From JABDMH01 sp965223165 (GTDB taxonomy: Bacteria; Bacteroidota; Bacteroidia; Chitinophagales; Saprospiraceae): DNA of 64,000 bases. Both the position numbers and the translations under genes were made by a program. The stretch spans positions 186,001 to 250,000 of the forward strand of contig CBDCVQ010000020.1 in NCBI GenBank assembly GCA_965223165.1, written 5' to 3'. Below the pieces are notes generated by a model. It saw only the letters and a list, made by a program, of their open reading frames with translations. It did not search any database and was not told the DNA's origin. Each line of letters opens with the position of its first letter. Position 1 is the first letter of the stretch. This document shows, piece by piece, positions 26,970 to 36,700 of this stretch.

Positions 26970-28292
26970 ATGAAAAAGTACACTTGGAGAGTTGGATCGC
27001 TCTTCGTATTGAGTTGGATGGTCACCTTTACGGCCATGGCTCAGTTTGACGACATCTACTTCGACCCCGACGCAGACGACTACTACGTCGACTCTTATGC
27101 TGTGGAAGAAGATAATGGTGACGTGTATGTCACGGAGAACTACTACTACGACGACGACGAATACGACTATTACGATTATGAGGACGATTTCCAGTACTCC
27201 TCGCGCATTCGTCGGTTTAGTCGACCCTTTGTCTCTTTCAACTTCTTTGATCCCTTCTTCTACGATCCGTTCTACTATGGAGTGAACATTGGATTTGGCT
27301 CACGTTGGAATCGATGGAATCGTTGGAACCGATACAACCGATTCGGTTATGGCTTTTACGATGCCTACGATCCTTGGTCATACAATCCGTACTGGGGCTC
27401 ACGGCGAAGCTACTTTGACTGTGTCTTTGGCTACAGCCCCTACTATCGCAATTATGGGTTTAATAGCTTCTACGGCGGAGGATTCTATGGCTATGGCCCC
27501 AGCTACTACAGCGTAAATAACTACTACTATAATTCGGGACGCACGGGATATGATTACTATCAGCCGCGCTTTTCGGCGGCCAATCGCGGTAGTCACTACG
27601 GTGCGAGACGAGCGGGCAGTGCCGTTGCATCGCCCAAGAGCCCCGTCGGCTCACCCCGAGTAAGCAATGTGCGGACAGCTACCAAAGGCGCGGTCGTCAA
27701 TAGACCGGGCGTACGTACCGCAGACAAGAGTCAAAGCGTACGTGGCATTGATCGTTCTGGCACTACGAAGGCTACGACCACGTATCGCACACCTAGGGCA
27801 CGAACCAATACAGCCGCCACTCGGAGCATCACACGCTCGGCTACTTCCACGAAGTCGTACCGCGGTACGACCATCGATAGCCGTCGTCGGGTATCCACGA
27901 CGAGCAGCAAAGCAAGGTCATATCAACCGTCATCAAGCTCGGCACGCAAGTCGTATAGTCCCTCGCGAAGCACCTCGCCAAGCCGCACAAGGAGCTATGC
28001 ACCTAGCAGGTCTTCATCCAGAAGCAGCAGCGCCACACGCTCTTCTTCTCGAACCTATTCGCCAAGCAGGTCGTCCGGCAGCTCCCGCAGCTACAGCCCG
28101 AGCAGGTCAGATAGCAGCCGCTCGAGAAGCTATAGCCCAAGTCGCTCTAGCTCTCGCAGTTACGCACCGAGCAGATCGTCCGGCAGCTCGAGAAGCTACA
28201 GCCCATCGAGATCTTCGTCACCCAGCAGATCGGCTAGCCCTTCGCGAAGTTCAAGCAGTAGCAGCAGCCGTAGTTCGGCAAGGAAACACTAG
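26970..28292 (+). CDS. Exported low-complexity protein: acidic-Tyr start, Arg/Trp/Asn middle, Ser/Arg repeats
   Basis: A 440-residue protein with a signal peptide (MKKYTWRVGS to about MAQ; start ATG 26970). It then has an Asp/Tyr-rich part (YYYDDDEYDYYDYEDD), a Tyr/Gly/Asn/Arg/Trp-rich part with WNRWNRWNRYNRFG, a Ser/Thr-rich linker and a C-terminal 130 residues made of SPSRSSSRSYAPSRSS-like repeats. Opposite charges at the two ends suggest self-association or wall binding. No known domain is recognised. A similar style of composition is seen in cell-surface or matrix proteins of Bacteroidota, but that is inference. Confidence 0.75.
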   Translation: MKKYTWRVGSLFVLSWMVTFTAMAQFDDIYFDPDADDYYVDSYAVEEDNGDVYVTENYYYDDDEYDYYDYEDDFQYSSRIRRFSRPFVSFNFFDPFFYDPFYYGVNIGFGSRWNRWNRWNRYNRFGYGFYDAYDPWSYNPYWGSRRSYFDCVFGYSPYYRNYGFNSFYGGGFYGYGPSYYSVNNYYYNSGRTGYDYYQPRFSAANRGSHYGARRAGSAVASPKSPVGSPRVSNVRTATKGAVVNRPGVRTADKSQSVRGIDRSGTTKATTTYRTPRARTNTAATRSITRSATSTKSYRGTTIDSRRRVSTTSSKARSYQPSSSSARKSYSPSRSTSPSRTRSYAPSRSSSRSSSATRSSSRTYSPSRSSGSSRSYSPSRSDSSRSRSYSPSRSSSRSYAPSRSSGSSRSYSPSRSSSPSRSASPSRSSSSSSSRSSARKH

Positions 28293-28327
28293 GCTCGAGG
28301 TAGCATAAAAGAAAAACGAATAGAGGT

Positions 28328-28366
28328 GGGTGGGACTTTTGGTCAAAAGTTGCGCCCATTTTTTTT
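28328..28366 (+). terminator. Intrinsic terminator after the Ser/Arg-repeat gene
   Basis: Arms GGGTGGGACTTTT and AAAAGTTGCGCCC (eleven of thirteen pairs) around GGTC, followed by a run of eight or nine T at 28359-28366. Confidence 0.8.
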
Positions 28367-28410
28367 TGCCCGGAATCGAGCGTTCGGGGCGCACAACAAA
28401 TACTAATACG

Positions 28411-29883
28411 ATGAGGCGAACATACCTTCTGACGATTCTCTCCCTGTTGATGGTCACGATATTGCATGCCCAGACAGCCAGTGATGCCCTACGCTGGTCC
28501 TACCTGAACGGTCAGGGCACTGCCCGTGCGATGGGTACCGGCATGGCCGTGGGAGCGTTGGGGGGCGATTTCTCCAGCTTGTCCATCAATCCGGCAGGCA
28601 TCGGAGGCTATTGGAAGTCAGAGTTTATGGTGACGCCCTCCATCTTCAATATCAGCACAGAATCTTCGCTGAATGGAGGGCTAAACACACAAGAGACAGA
28701 TCGCCAGTTTAACCTCAGCAACCTGGGGATCGTCTTCGCCAATACCCCCAGGAGGGGAAAGTGGAAAGCAGTAGGTCTTGGTTTTGGCTTAAACAAGATG
28801 AACAACTTCAACCAAGAGTTCTTCTTTACCGGCGAGACCCCAGGCAGCATCGTGGACCGATTCGCGGGCCTGGCGTATGGATTGACCCCCGACGAATTGG
28901 ACAATTTTGAGGCAGGGCTAGCCTATGAAACCGGAGCCATTTTTGATGCCGAGAAGGACGGCATCTATGAGACCGACTTCCTGGATCAGGATCAAGATGC
29001 TTTCAGCAAACGCCAACTGGTCAAGAGCTCCGGCCACATGAATGAAATGGTCATCTCCTTTGGAGGCAATCTGGACAACAACCTTTTGCTGGGAGCCACC
29101 CTAGGCATTCCTTTCCTCAAGTATGAGTCTGAAAAGCAGTATACGGAGAGCGACCCCGATGATGTGATCCCCACCTTTAATGGGTTGAAATTTGATGAAG
29201 CCCTGATCACGGAAGGCAGCGGCGTCAACCTCAAAGTGGGTGCCATCGCCAAGCTGGGCCAGCAGTTTCGCTTGGGTGCAGCTTTTCACTCGCCGACATA
29301 CCTGAGTCTGACGGATCGATACACCACCGACATGGCCTATGACTTTATTCAGTCAGGTAGCAGTGAAGAATTTCAAAGTAACTCACCCGAGGGAGAGTTT
29401 GAATACGCCATCACCACGCCCTGGAAGGCGGTCGGTAGCGCGGCAGCCATCTTTGGCAAGAGCGGATTCGTGAGTGCGGACATCGAGTACATCGACTACG
29501 GTGCAGCCCGATATGACTTTACCACAAATAGCGACAACATTGCCGATCGCGAATACCAGGAAGAGGTCAACCAGAGCATCAAGGACTTGTACGGTGGTGC
29601 CATCAACATCAAACTCGGCGGTGAGCTGGCCTATCAAGGGCTGAGGCTACGTGGAGGCGTGCAAGTCCTCGGCAGTCCCTTTGTCGATGATCATACGAGC
29701 CAAAAGATCTTTTCCATCGGCGGCGGCATTCGGGGTGACCGGGCCTTCCTCGATGTGGCCTATACCTATCATAGCGAGGACCAGACCTACCTCCCCTATG
29801 CCGTCGAGGGGGCTCCGTCCCAGATCGTCAGCAATGATACCCGACGGACCCAGCTGGTATTTACCGTAGGTCTGAAAATATAG
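28411..29883 (+). CDS. Outer-membrane FadL/OMPP1-type transport protein
   Basis: A 490-residue protein with a signal peptide (MRRTYLLTILSLLMVTILHAQ; start at 28411) and the family opening DALRWSYLNGQGTARAMGTG, then SLSINPAGIGGY. The rest is a beta-barrel pattern ending in a C-terminal aromatic/hydrophobic strand (TQLVFTVGLKI). FadL relatives pass hydrophobic molecules through the outer membrane. The next gene encodes a TesB-type thioesterase, so a fatty acid link is plausible but not shown. Confidence 0.85.
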   Translation: MRRTYLLTILSLLMVTILHAQTASDALRWSYLNGQGTARAMGTGMAVGALGGDFSSLSINPAGIGGYWKSEFMVTPSIFNISTESSLNGGLNTQETDRQFNLSNLGIVFANTPRRGKWKAVGLGFGLNKMNNFNQEFFFTGETPGSIVDRFAGLAYGLTPDELDNFEAGLAYETGAIFDAEKDGIYETDFLDQDQDAFSKRQLVKSSGHMNEMVISFGGNLDNNLLLGATLGIPFLKYESEKQYTESDPDDVIPTFNGLKFDEALITEGSGVNLKVGAIAKLGQQFRLGAAFHSPTYLSLTDRYTTDMAYDFIQSGSSEEFQSNSPEGEFEYAITTPWKAVGSAAAIFGKSGFVSADIEYIDYGAARYDFTTNSDNIADREYQEEVNQSIKDLYGGAINIKLGGELAYQGLRLRGGVQVLGSPFVDDHTSQKIFSIGGGIRGDRAFLDVAYTYHSEDQTYLPYAVEGAPSQIVSNDTRRTQLVFTVGLKI

Positions 29884-29999
29884 CAGGCTCTCTTCAGCCA
29901 CGCCCAGTGGCTGCTCCAGCGATCGCCTGGCCAGACCACCGGCGATAACTGGATCATCGCCTGAAAACTCTCATCTTTGCGGCTTCATCAGTCATTCAC

Positions 30000-30863
30000 A
30001 TGTTGTTGCAGGATACAGAATCACTTTTGGCCTCCATGCAGTTGGAGCAGATCGAGGTAAACATCTTTCGCGGGGCGAGCCACGACATTGGAGCGCATCA
30101 TGTCTTTGGTGGGCAGGTGCTCTCGCAAGCACTGGAGGCCGCCGCCCGGACCGTGGCTCCCGAACGGTACGCACATTCGATGCATGGCTATTTCATCCTT
30201 CGCGGTGATCTTACCCAGCCGATCATCTACTCGGTAGATCAGGTGAGGGACGGTGGCAGTTTTACCACCCGGAGAGTACGAGGGATCCAGCATGGACAGG
30301 ATATCTTTGTCGCGGCGGTGTCCTTTCAATTGGACCAGCCGGGTCTCGACCATCAGATCGAAATGCCGCAGGTCACCCCACCGGAGAAGCTCCTATCTGA
30401 TCAACAACTCCTGGAGCAGCATGAGGACAAACTGCCCAAGGGGTTCCGGCGCTTTCTTTTGTCCCGGCCCATTGAGTTTCGTCCGTTAGATCCCCTCAAC
30501 TTCGTGCTACCCAAAAAGCAGAAGCCGGAGCGCTATGTCTGGTTTAGAGCAAAGGGGCAAGTACCAGACGAACCCGTAGTGCATCAACGGTTATTGGCTT
30601 ACGCCTCAGACTACAATCTACTCACCACGGCGATTCAACCTCACCAGCATGAGGTCAGCTATTTCGAACTCCAGATTGCCAGTCTCGATCATGCCATGTG
30701 GTTTCATCGCGCCTTTAGAGTAGATGAATGGCTGCTATACGCAATCGACAGTCCCAGTGCCTCCAACTCAAGAGGATTCACTCGAGGGAATATTTTTGAT
30801 CAGGAAGGTCGCATGGTCGCCTCGGTGGTGCAGGAGGGCTTGATGCGCAAGAAGCGCAAGTGA
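30000..30863 (+). CDS. tesB: Acyl-CoA thioesterase II (TesB)
   Basis: A 287-residue double hot-dog protein. The N-terminal hot-dog has GAHHVFGGQVLSQALEAA and the MHGYFILRGD / GGSFTTRRVRGIQ segments; the C-terminal one has SLDHAMWFHRAFRVDEW and SRGFTRGNIFDQEGR, as in TesB. It hydrolyses acyl-CoA to free acid. It begins with ATG at 30000. The decayed cyclase starts one base past its stop codon. Confidence 0.95.
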   Translation: MLLQDTESLLASMQLEQIEVNIFRGASHDIGAHHVFGGQVLSQALEAAARTVAPERYAHSMHGYFILRGDLTQPIIYSVDQVRDGGSFTTRRVRGIQHGQDIFVAAVSFQLDQPGLDHQIEMPQVTPPEKLLSDQQLLEQHEDKLPKGFRRFLLSRPIEFRPLDPLNFVLPKKQKPERYVWFRAKGQVPDEPVVHQRLLAYASDYNLLTTAIQPHQHEVSYFELQIASLDHAMWFHRAFRVDEWLLYAIDSPSASNSRGFTRGNIFDQEGRMVASVVQEGLMRKKRK

Positions 30864-30864
30864 A

Positions 30865-31419
30865 CGCCGATTTGTGTCGATTATGTTCCTGGACATTCGC
30901 GACTTCACGTCCATGGCCGAGAAATCAAGCCCGGAAGAGTTGATCTCCTATCAAAACAGGGTCTTTGGCTTTATGACATAGATCATCCAGCGTCACAATG
31001 GCATCATCAATCAGCTACTCGGCGATGGATTTATGGCCACTTTGGTGCACCGGTCTCCCAGGGCAATGATTGTCAAAACGCCTTCTTAGCTACCAGAGAA
31101 ATGCTGAAGGAAATCAAGGACCGCAACGAAGCCCAGTGTGATCCCCAAAACGCGCATCGGCATCGGTCTGCACGCGGGCCTTGTAGTGACGGGTAATGTT
31201 GGCAATGATACGAGAAAGCGGTATTCGGTGACGGGCAACACGGTCATCATTGCCAGTCGCGTCGAGCAGCTCAACAAGCAATACAAGTCACAGCTTTTGA
31301 TCACGGAAGAGGTGTACGAAAAGCTGGACAAACCCCTTCAGCTCGATCAGCCCTTTTTGCAAGTCACGGTCAAGGGCAACAGCTTCCTACTAGAGTTTCG
31401 CATTAAATCTTGTAGCTAA
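30865..31419 (+). pseudogene. Decayed class III adenylate/guanylate cyclase
   Basis: A cyclase catalytic domain can be read in pieces: IMFLDIRDFTSMAEKSSPE (metal-binding Asp present), then an in-frame TAG (30979-30981), then IIQRHNGIINQLLGDGFMA, a one-base loss near 31041 (ATLVHRS instead of ATFGAP), a one-base gain near 31137, and finally RIGIGLHAGLVVTGNVG with VTGNTVIIASRVEQLNK. Upstream domains and the normal end are missing; the last codons run into a MITE-like remnant (LLEFRIKSCS). It cannot give a normal enzyme unless the reads contain errors. Confidence 0.85.
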
Positions 31420-31442
31420 TTTCTCATGCGAGACTCTACTAG
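31387..31442. mobile_element. Internally deleted MITE-like element, copy B
   Basis: 56 bp. The left 36 bases match the outer right arm of the 225-bp element (CTACTAGAGTTTCGCATTAA, then TCTTGTAGCTAAT), the right 20 bases are an end in the opposite direction (ATGCGAGACTCTACTAG). The interior is gone. The left side ends the decayed cyclase, the right side supplies the TAG stop of the GDSL hydrolase gene. Confidence 0.75.
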
Positions 31443-32059
31443 CTATGCGATGCTATCGGAAACATCTTCAAGACGGTGGGTAGCATCCATCGAACCCACT
31501 CTTTATACATGAGAGCCGAGGGATGGAGAAGATCTGCGGCTAGCAGTTTGGGCCTGAGCAGGCCCTGCCTGGCAATGTGATTAGTGTCGAGGTAGGTCAC
31601 TTGTGCTTTGATGGCCGCCGACTGATTGATCACATTGTAGCGCTCGATGTCACGTGAGATCTGCGCCGCGTCCTTCTCCTGGCCAAAGGGCGTATAGGCA
31701 TAGTCAGGGACGGAAATCGCTAGTACGCCGCGGGCGCCATATCTGGATTGGCTGATGGCGACTTCGAGCAACCGTTTGTATCTGTCCGGATACGGATCGA
31801 TCGGATAGCCACGATATTGATCATTGACGCCGATCAATAAGGTCACCAGGTCAAATGCATCCGGTGCCAGGGCAGCTCCATCGATCGCATCGGCAAGTTC
31901 CTCCGTGGTCCAGCCCGTCTTGGCGATTACCATGGGCTCCGGCACGTGGTAACCTTCTGCGCGGAGGGCAGCGGCGAGCTGAAGGGGAAAACTATCGTCG
32001 GGCGATACGCCCTCTCCCACTGTGTAGGAGTCGCCCAGCGCGAGATATTCAATCGTCAT
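31439..32059 (-). CDS. SGNH/GDSL-family hydrolase
   Basis: A 206-residue esterase-like protein from the ATG at 32059 (MTIEYLALGDSY). Block I GDSYTVGEG holds the nucleophilic serine, block III is IGVNDQYRG and block V is DLLHPSALMY with the Asp-His pair. It has no signal peptide, so it is probably cytoplasmic; it could take acetyl or other ester groups from sugars, given the regulator and SusC/D locus next to it. The TAG stop lies in the end of a MITE-like remnant; the protein end is not obviously shortened. Confidence 0.9.
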   Translation of the reverse strand: MTIEYLALGDSYTVGEGVSPDDSFPLQLAAALRAEGYHVPEPMVIAKTGWTTEELADAIDGAALAPDAFDLVTLLIGVNDQYRGYPIDPYPDRYKRLLEVAISQSRYGARGVLAISVPDYAYTPFGQEKDAAQISRDIERYNVINQSAAIKAQVTYLDTNHIARQGLLRPKLLAADLLHPSALMYKEWVRWMLPTVLKMFPIASHS

Positions 32060-32073
32060 GCTTCGCAAAGTAA

Positions 32074-33147
32074 TTACACCACTACCGGGAGAGAGACACT
32101 GCTCTTGAGATAGTAGTCGTAATTCTCGGCCACCACAATGTCCAGGGGCAGATATTGCACGGGGGCCACCTCCTGGCGCAGCACCAGATGATTGGTCAAG
32201 TTGATCACGCCCAGGTAGCCCTGCAGAATGGGGTTTTGGTTGATGAGAAAATCAATGTTGTTTGCTCGCAGGTGCGCTATGTTGGGCTCAATCAGATCGA
32301 ATCCCACCAGCATGATCCGATTGAGTACCGCTGATGGCAGACAATCAGCCACGATAAACGCTCGTGAGTTGGTGACGAAGATCGCTGATAGGTCGTCGTG
32401 TTTGGCCAGGACATCTTCCAGAAAAGCGGTGACCACGGCCCGATCTTGATACTTATCCACCGTAGTCGCCACCACTTTGACGTCTTTGTCTTGCACCTCC
32501 AAAAAGTAATCTCGGAAACCTCTCTCTTTGTCCAGTAGATGTTGGGCATTGGTGGCGCTCGCATCCAGATTGAGCAGCAGCGCCGTCCCACAGTCCGCCA
32601 CACCCAGCGCGACCAACCTGGCAGCCAGGTACCCGCTATGGTAGGAATCTTGTCCGATGTAGCACAGTTGTCCTTCTGCCTCGAGCTGTGTATTAATAAT
32701 GACGGTGGGAATCGATCGAGAGCGGCAAACCTCGAGAAATTCCTTGCCTTCCTCCAGAAACAAGGGCACAAACAGCACCCCATCGGGATCAGAGGTAAGG
32801 AGTCGGGTGGCCTGCTCCTCAAAGGAAGCGGGGGTACCCTGATCAAAACAAAAGATCTCGATGCGAATACCGTAGTGCATCGTGGCCTCCTGGGCCTTTT
32901 CCACGCCCAGTCGAATCTGTCGCCAGTAGGCATCATCTTGCTCCGAGATGAGGACAGCCAGACGGAGGGTCCGGTTGTAAGCCAGGGTGCTGGCGATGAT
33001 ATTGCGCTTGTAGCCCAACTCAGACATCACCTTCTCGATTCGGGCCTTAACCTCGGGAGACACCTTACCCCGATTGTGGATCACCCGGTCGACGGTACCG
33101 GTGGAAACATTGGCTTTTGCCGCTATATCCTTGATTCTTACACGCAT
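32074..33147 (-). CDS. LacI-family transcriptional regulator
   Basis: A 357-residue regulator. The helix-turn-helix is at the N-terminus (IKDIAAKANVSTGTVDRVIHNRGK, hinge ELGYKRNIIASTLA); residues about 60-350 form a sugar-binding-protein type 1 domain. The TGTVDRVIHNRG helix is that of a Bacteroidota subgroup. It is divergent from the SusC gene at 33718 and probably senses a sugar from that locus. A typical promoter precedes it, and a perfect palindrome further up is a candidate operator. Confidence 0.93.
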   Translation of the reverse strand: MRVRIKDIAAKANVSTGTVDRVIHNRGKVSPEVKARIEKVMSELGYKRNIIASTLAYNRTLRLAVLISEQDDAYWRQIRLGVEKAQEATMHYGIRIEIFCFDQGTPASFEEQATRLLTSDPDGVLFVPLFLEEGKEFLEVCRSRSIPTVIINTQLEAEGQLCYIGQDSYHSGYLAARLVALGVADCGTALLLNLDASATNAQHLLDKERGFRDYFLEVQDKDVKVVATTVDKYQDRAVVTAFLEDVLAKHDDLSAIFVTNSRAFIVADCLPSAVLNRIMLVGFDLIEPNIAHLRANNIDFLINQNPILQGYLGVINLTNHLVLRQEVAPVQYLPLDIVVAENYDYYLKSSVSLPVVV

Positions 33148-33175
33148 ACAAGGCCCTTTCTAACTATTCGCCGGG

Positions 33176-33208
33176 CAAATGTAATATTTTCAGAATGTTT
33201 CCAACAAA
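33176..33208 (-). promoter_or_regulatory. Promoter of the LacI-type gene
   Basis: On the minus strand TTTG (33208-33205), a 21-base spacer and TACATTTG (33183-33176) match the Bacteroidota consensus. The start codon follows 28 bases later. Confidence 0.75.
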
Positions 33209-33298
33209 ACAATTCCCTTCATACAAGACTGATAACCAACTGCTTGCAAAAGTTCCGATTCAGCCACAAGTCTAAATGTACTCACAATTTTTTACTTG

Positions 33299-33312
33299 TG
33301 TGTGCGCACACA
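33299..33312. promoter_or_regulatory. Candidate LacI-type operator
   Basis: TGTGTGCGCACACA is a perfect 14-base palindrome with a central CG, the form favoured by LacI-family dimers. It lies in the 570-bp divergent region between the regulator and susC, 152 bases before the regulator start. Whether it also covers the susC promoter is unclear, because no good TAnnTTTG match was found for susC. Confidence 0.5.
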
Positions 33313-33538
33313 TCTGCCGAAATACCTATATTGTGCCAATAGAAGGGAATTTGGGCGGCGCGTGAATACTCTGCTGTCGCAACACGCTGTGACATAGGAT
33401 CGCGACTCTTGAGGGAATTAGATTTAGAAGACAAGCTCAGGCTCTGGTAGCCGAAAGCTATTTTCAAGCAGAGCACCGCCACTTCCAATGCCTGCTGCAA
33501 TGTTTCTGTTGAATTATCATGATGGCCCGCCAAATACT

Positions 33539-33576
33539 GTTGACTGGCAAATCTTGAGTTGACTGGCAAATCTTGA
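33539..33576. repeat. Perfect 19-bp tandem duplication in the susC leader
   Basis: GTTGACTGGCAAATCTTGA occurs twice head to tail (33539-33557, 33558-33576), about 140 bases before the SusC start. The rest of 33148-33711 has no convincing gene. It may be a doubled regulator site or a recent slippage product. Confidence 0.7.
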
Positions 33577-33717
33577 TGAAATTAACAGGAAGCAAGTCTC
33601 TTCATTCTATTCTTGTGTTCAGTTGGAGCTGGCTTCGGCTCGGTTGAGCTTGTGAATAGAGAAGGGCCGTTGATTAGAAATGGTGAAATTATGCATATCA
33701 ATTAAAACCAAATGCAA

Positions 33718-36700
33718 ATGAAATACAATTTGTACCTCTCAGTTGCCCTGATGCTTCTTACAGCCGTAGGTGGCTGGGCGCAAACCACTGTGAGTGGAAA
33801 CATTACGGATGAGGATGGCAGCCCCCTCATAGGGGTGAACATCCTTGAGCAAGGCACTGCCAACGGTACCGTCACGGATCTAGACGGGACGTATTCTATC
33901 GTTGTATCCACGGCAGACGCTGTCCTGATCTATTCCTATACTGGTTTCAGCACCCAATCTGTGACGGTCGGCGACAGGACTGTGATTGATATCACACTGC
34001 GTCCTGGTGTCGAACTGCAAGAGGTTGTAGTGACCTCCCTGGGTATCGAAAGGGAAAAGCGGAGAATCAGCTACGCAGCACAGAATGTGGATACGCGGAA
34101 TATCGCGCAGGCCCGCGAACTGAATGTGGCCAACTCCATAGCTGGAAAGGTTGCGGGTGTTGACTTAGTGCGATCCAGCGCTGGAGTGGGGTCGGCGTCG
34201 AGGGTCACGATCAGAGGCAACCGATCGATCACCGGAAATAATCAGCCTTTGTACATCATAGACGGGGTCCCGATGTCCAATACTGCGTTTAGCAATCCCA
34301 ATTCCGACAATGGCGGTGTGCAGAGCGGTGACGGCATCGGCAACATTAATCCAGACGACATAGAAAACATCACTGTACTGAAAGGCCCTAATGCCGTGGC
34401 GATATACGGCGCCCGGGCAAACAATGGGGCTGTCGTTATTACCACCAAGAAGGGTGTGGCCAGGAAGGGCATTGGAGTAGAATTTAATTTCAATAATTCT
34501 ATTGATAGGCCTCTAATTCTGACCAAGTTTCAAAATGTGTATGGACAAGGTAATGGTGGTGTATACATTCCTAGTAGCGAAGAAGGTTGGGGTGCTAGAA
34601 TGGATGGACAGTTGGTAGACCATTGGACGAATAACCCCAATTTCGAAGGACCCTCGCAGTACGCCTATAGTCCGCACAACAATTTTGAGGACTTCTTTGT
34701 CACTGGATATAACTTGGCTAATTCGCTGACTCTTACCACTGGATCAGAGGACGTCAGAGCACTATTCTCCTATACAAACACGAACTCTAGGGGAATCGTG
34801 GAGACCAACGAACTGAGGAGGCATAATTTCAACTTGCGCCTCGACGGAAATCTCAGTAAAAGGCTCTCTTTTGACGCAAAACTCACATATTTCAATCAAC
34901 AAGTGGACAACCGATTGGCCACCGGGGATGATTTTAACAATCCAATGCGAGCCATCTACAGACAGCCCAGTAGCATTTCCCTGGAACAGGTGAAAGAGTT
35001 TGAATTCTTTGATGACCTGGGTAACCGACGCCAACATTATTGGAATCCTGGAACCAACGGCGGAGAAAACGTCTATTGGATGCTGAACCGCACGAAACGT
35101 GACGAAAATCGTAACCGGGTGATAGGTATGGGAATGCTCAGATACCAGATTGCTGATGGCTTGAGCTTCATGCTGCGATCATCCTTTGATCAGGTCTTTG
35201 AGGATCAAAGTTACATGCAGTACAATGATACCTATACGATTGCGGATGCAGGCAACCTAAACTTGGACGACAGGCGCGGCGTAGAGACCAACAACGACTT
35301 CTTAATCAACTACAATAGAAATATTGGGAGCTCGTTCAGCATCGACGCTTCAGTTGGTGGCAACATACTCTACCAACGTCAGTCCACCCTAAATACACGC
35401 ACCAATCGTTTGCTCAAACCCAATCTCTTTGTAATTACTAATACCAGTCAGATCAACTCCTCGCAAGGTGGATGGGAAAAAGAGGTCCATTCCCTGTATG
35501 GATTTGCCAGCATCGGATACAAGGACTTCCTGTACTTGGATATCACAGGAAGGAACGATTGGTCTTCCACGCTTCCAGCTGACAACCGGTCATATTTCTA
35601 TCCTTCCGTCGGATTGACCTGGATTATTACAGATATGCTGCGGATCGCACCTGACTTCTTAACATTTGCCAAAATTCGAGCTAGCTATGCTGAAGTCGGT
35701 AGCGACACCGATCCCTATCGACTCTCGCAAATCTTCAACTTTGGTGCCGGTGGTGTGCTGGGCTATGCTTGGAAGGGAAGCAGCTTGCCAGCCCTCGAGC
35801 TACGTCCCGAAAATACCGAATCTGTGGAGTTGGGATTTGACGTAAGATTGTTCTCCAACCGCCTGGGCATAGACTTTACCTGGTACAAGTCTAATACGTT
35901 CGATCAGTTGCTAAGTATTCCACTTCCCAGGCCATCTGGATTTTCATCTAAATTCATCAACGCAGGTAATATTCAAAACAAAGGTGTGGAAGTCGTACTC
36001 TCCGCTACACCGCTGGAGGGCAGGGATTTCACCTGGGACCTAATGGTCAACTTCGCCAGCAATGAAAACATCGCCATCGAATTAACTGATGACCTTAAGG
36101 AATTTACCACACGAGGTCGAAGTTGGATGACTACCCATGCCATTATAGAAGGGGAGGTTTACGATCAAATACTGACACGTGGCTTTGAGAGAAATGAGCA
36201 AGGCAGAATACTGATTAATGACCTGGGACTGCCACTTACTACACCTGGGCAGACAGTACCACAAGGAAGTGCAGCTCCAGACTGGACAGGAGGCCTAACC
36301 AACAACTTGAGTTATAAAGGATTGACACTGAGCGCGTTGATTGATGTCAGGAGTGGGGGCAAAGTATTTTCCTTCACCGAGGCCAATCTGACTTTTGATG
36401 GATATTCGGCGCAGACCTTAGAAGGCAGGGACGGCTTTGTTGTGGACGGAGTGCTCGCATCAGATGGGTCGGAGAATACGATTGTGACCACCGCAGAGGC
36501 CTACTGGCATGCACTTGGAGGCAGAAATTCTCCAATTGGCGAACCCTACGGCTATGATGCCTCCTTCATCCGCCTCCGCGAAATAGTGCTAGGATATACT
36601 TTTGATTTGAAGAGTGACATTGTGCAAGACCTCAGTGTATCTCTTTACGGAAGAAATCTGGGATTTCTATATAATGCCTCTGAAATCATAGATCCAGGGA

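Noticed and set aside
33282..33569. 95-residue minus-strand frame in the LacI-SusC region
   Set aside because: It runs through the palindrome and the tandem duplication, has no family signal and lies in a control region. A relic cannot be excluded.
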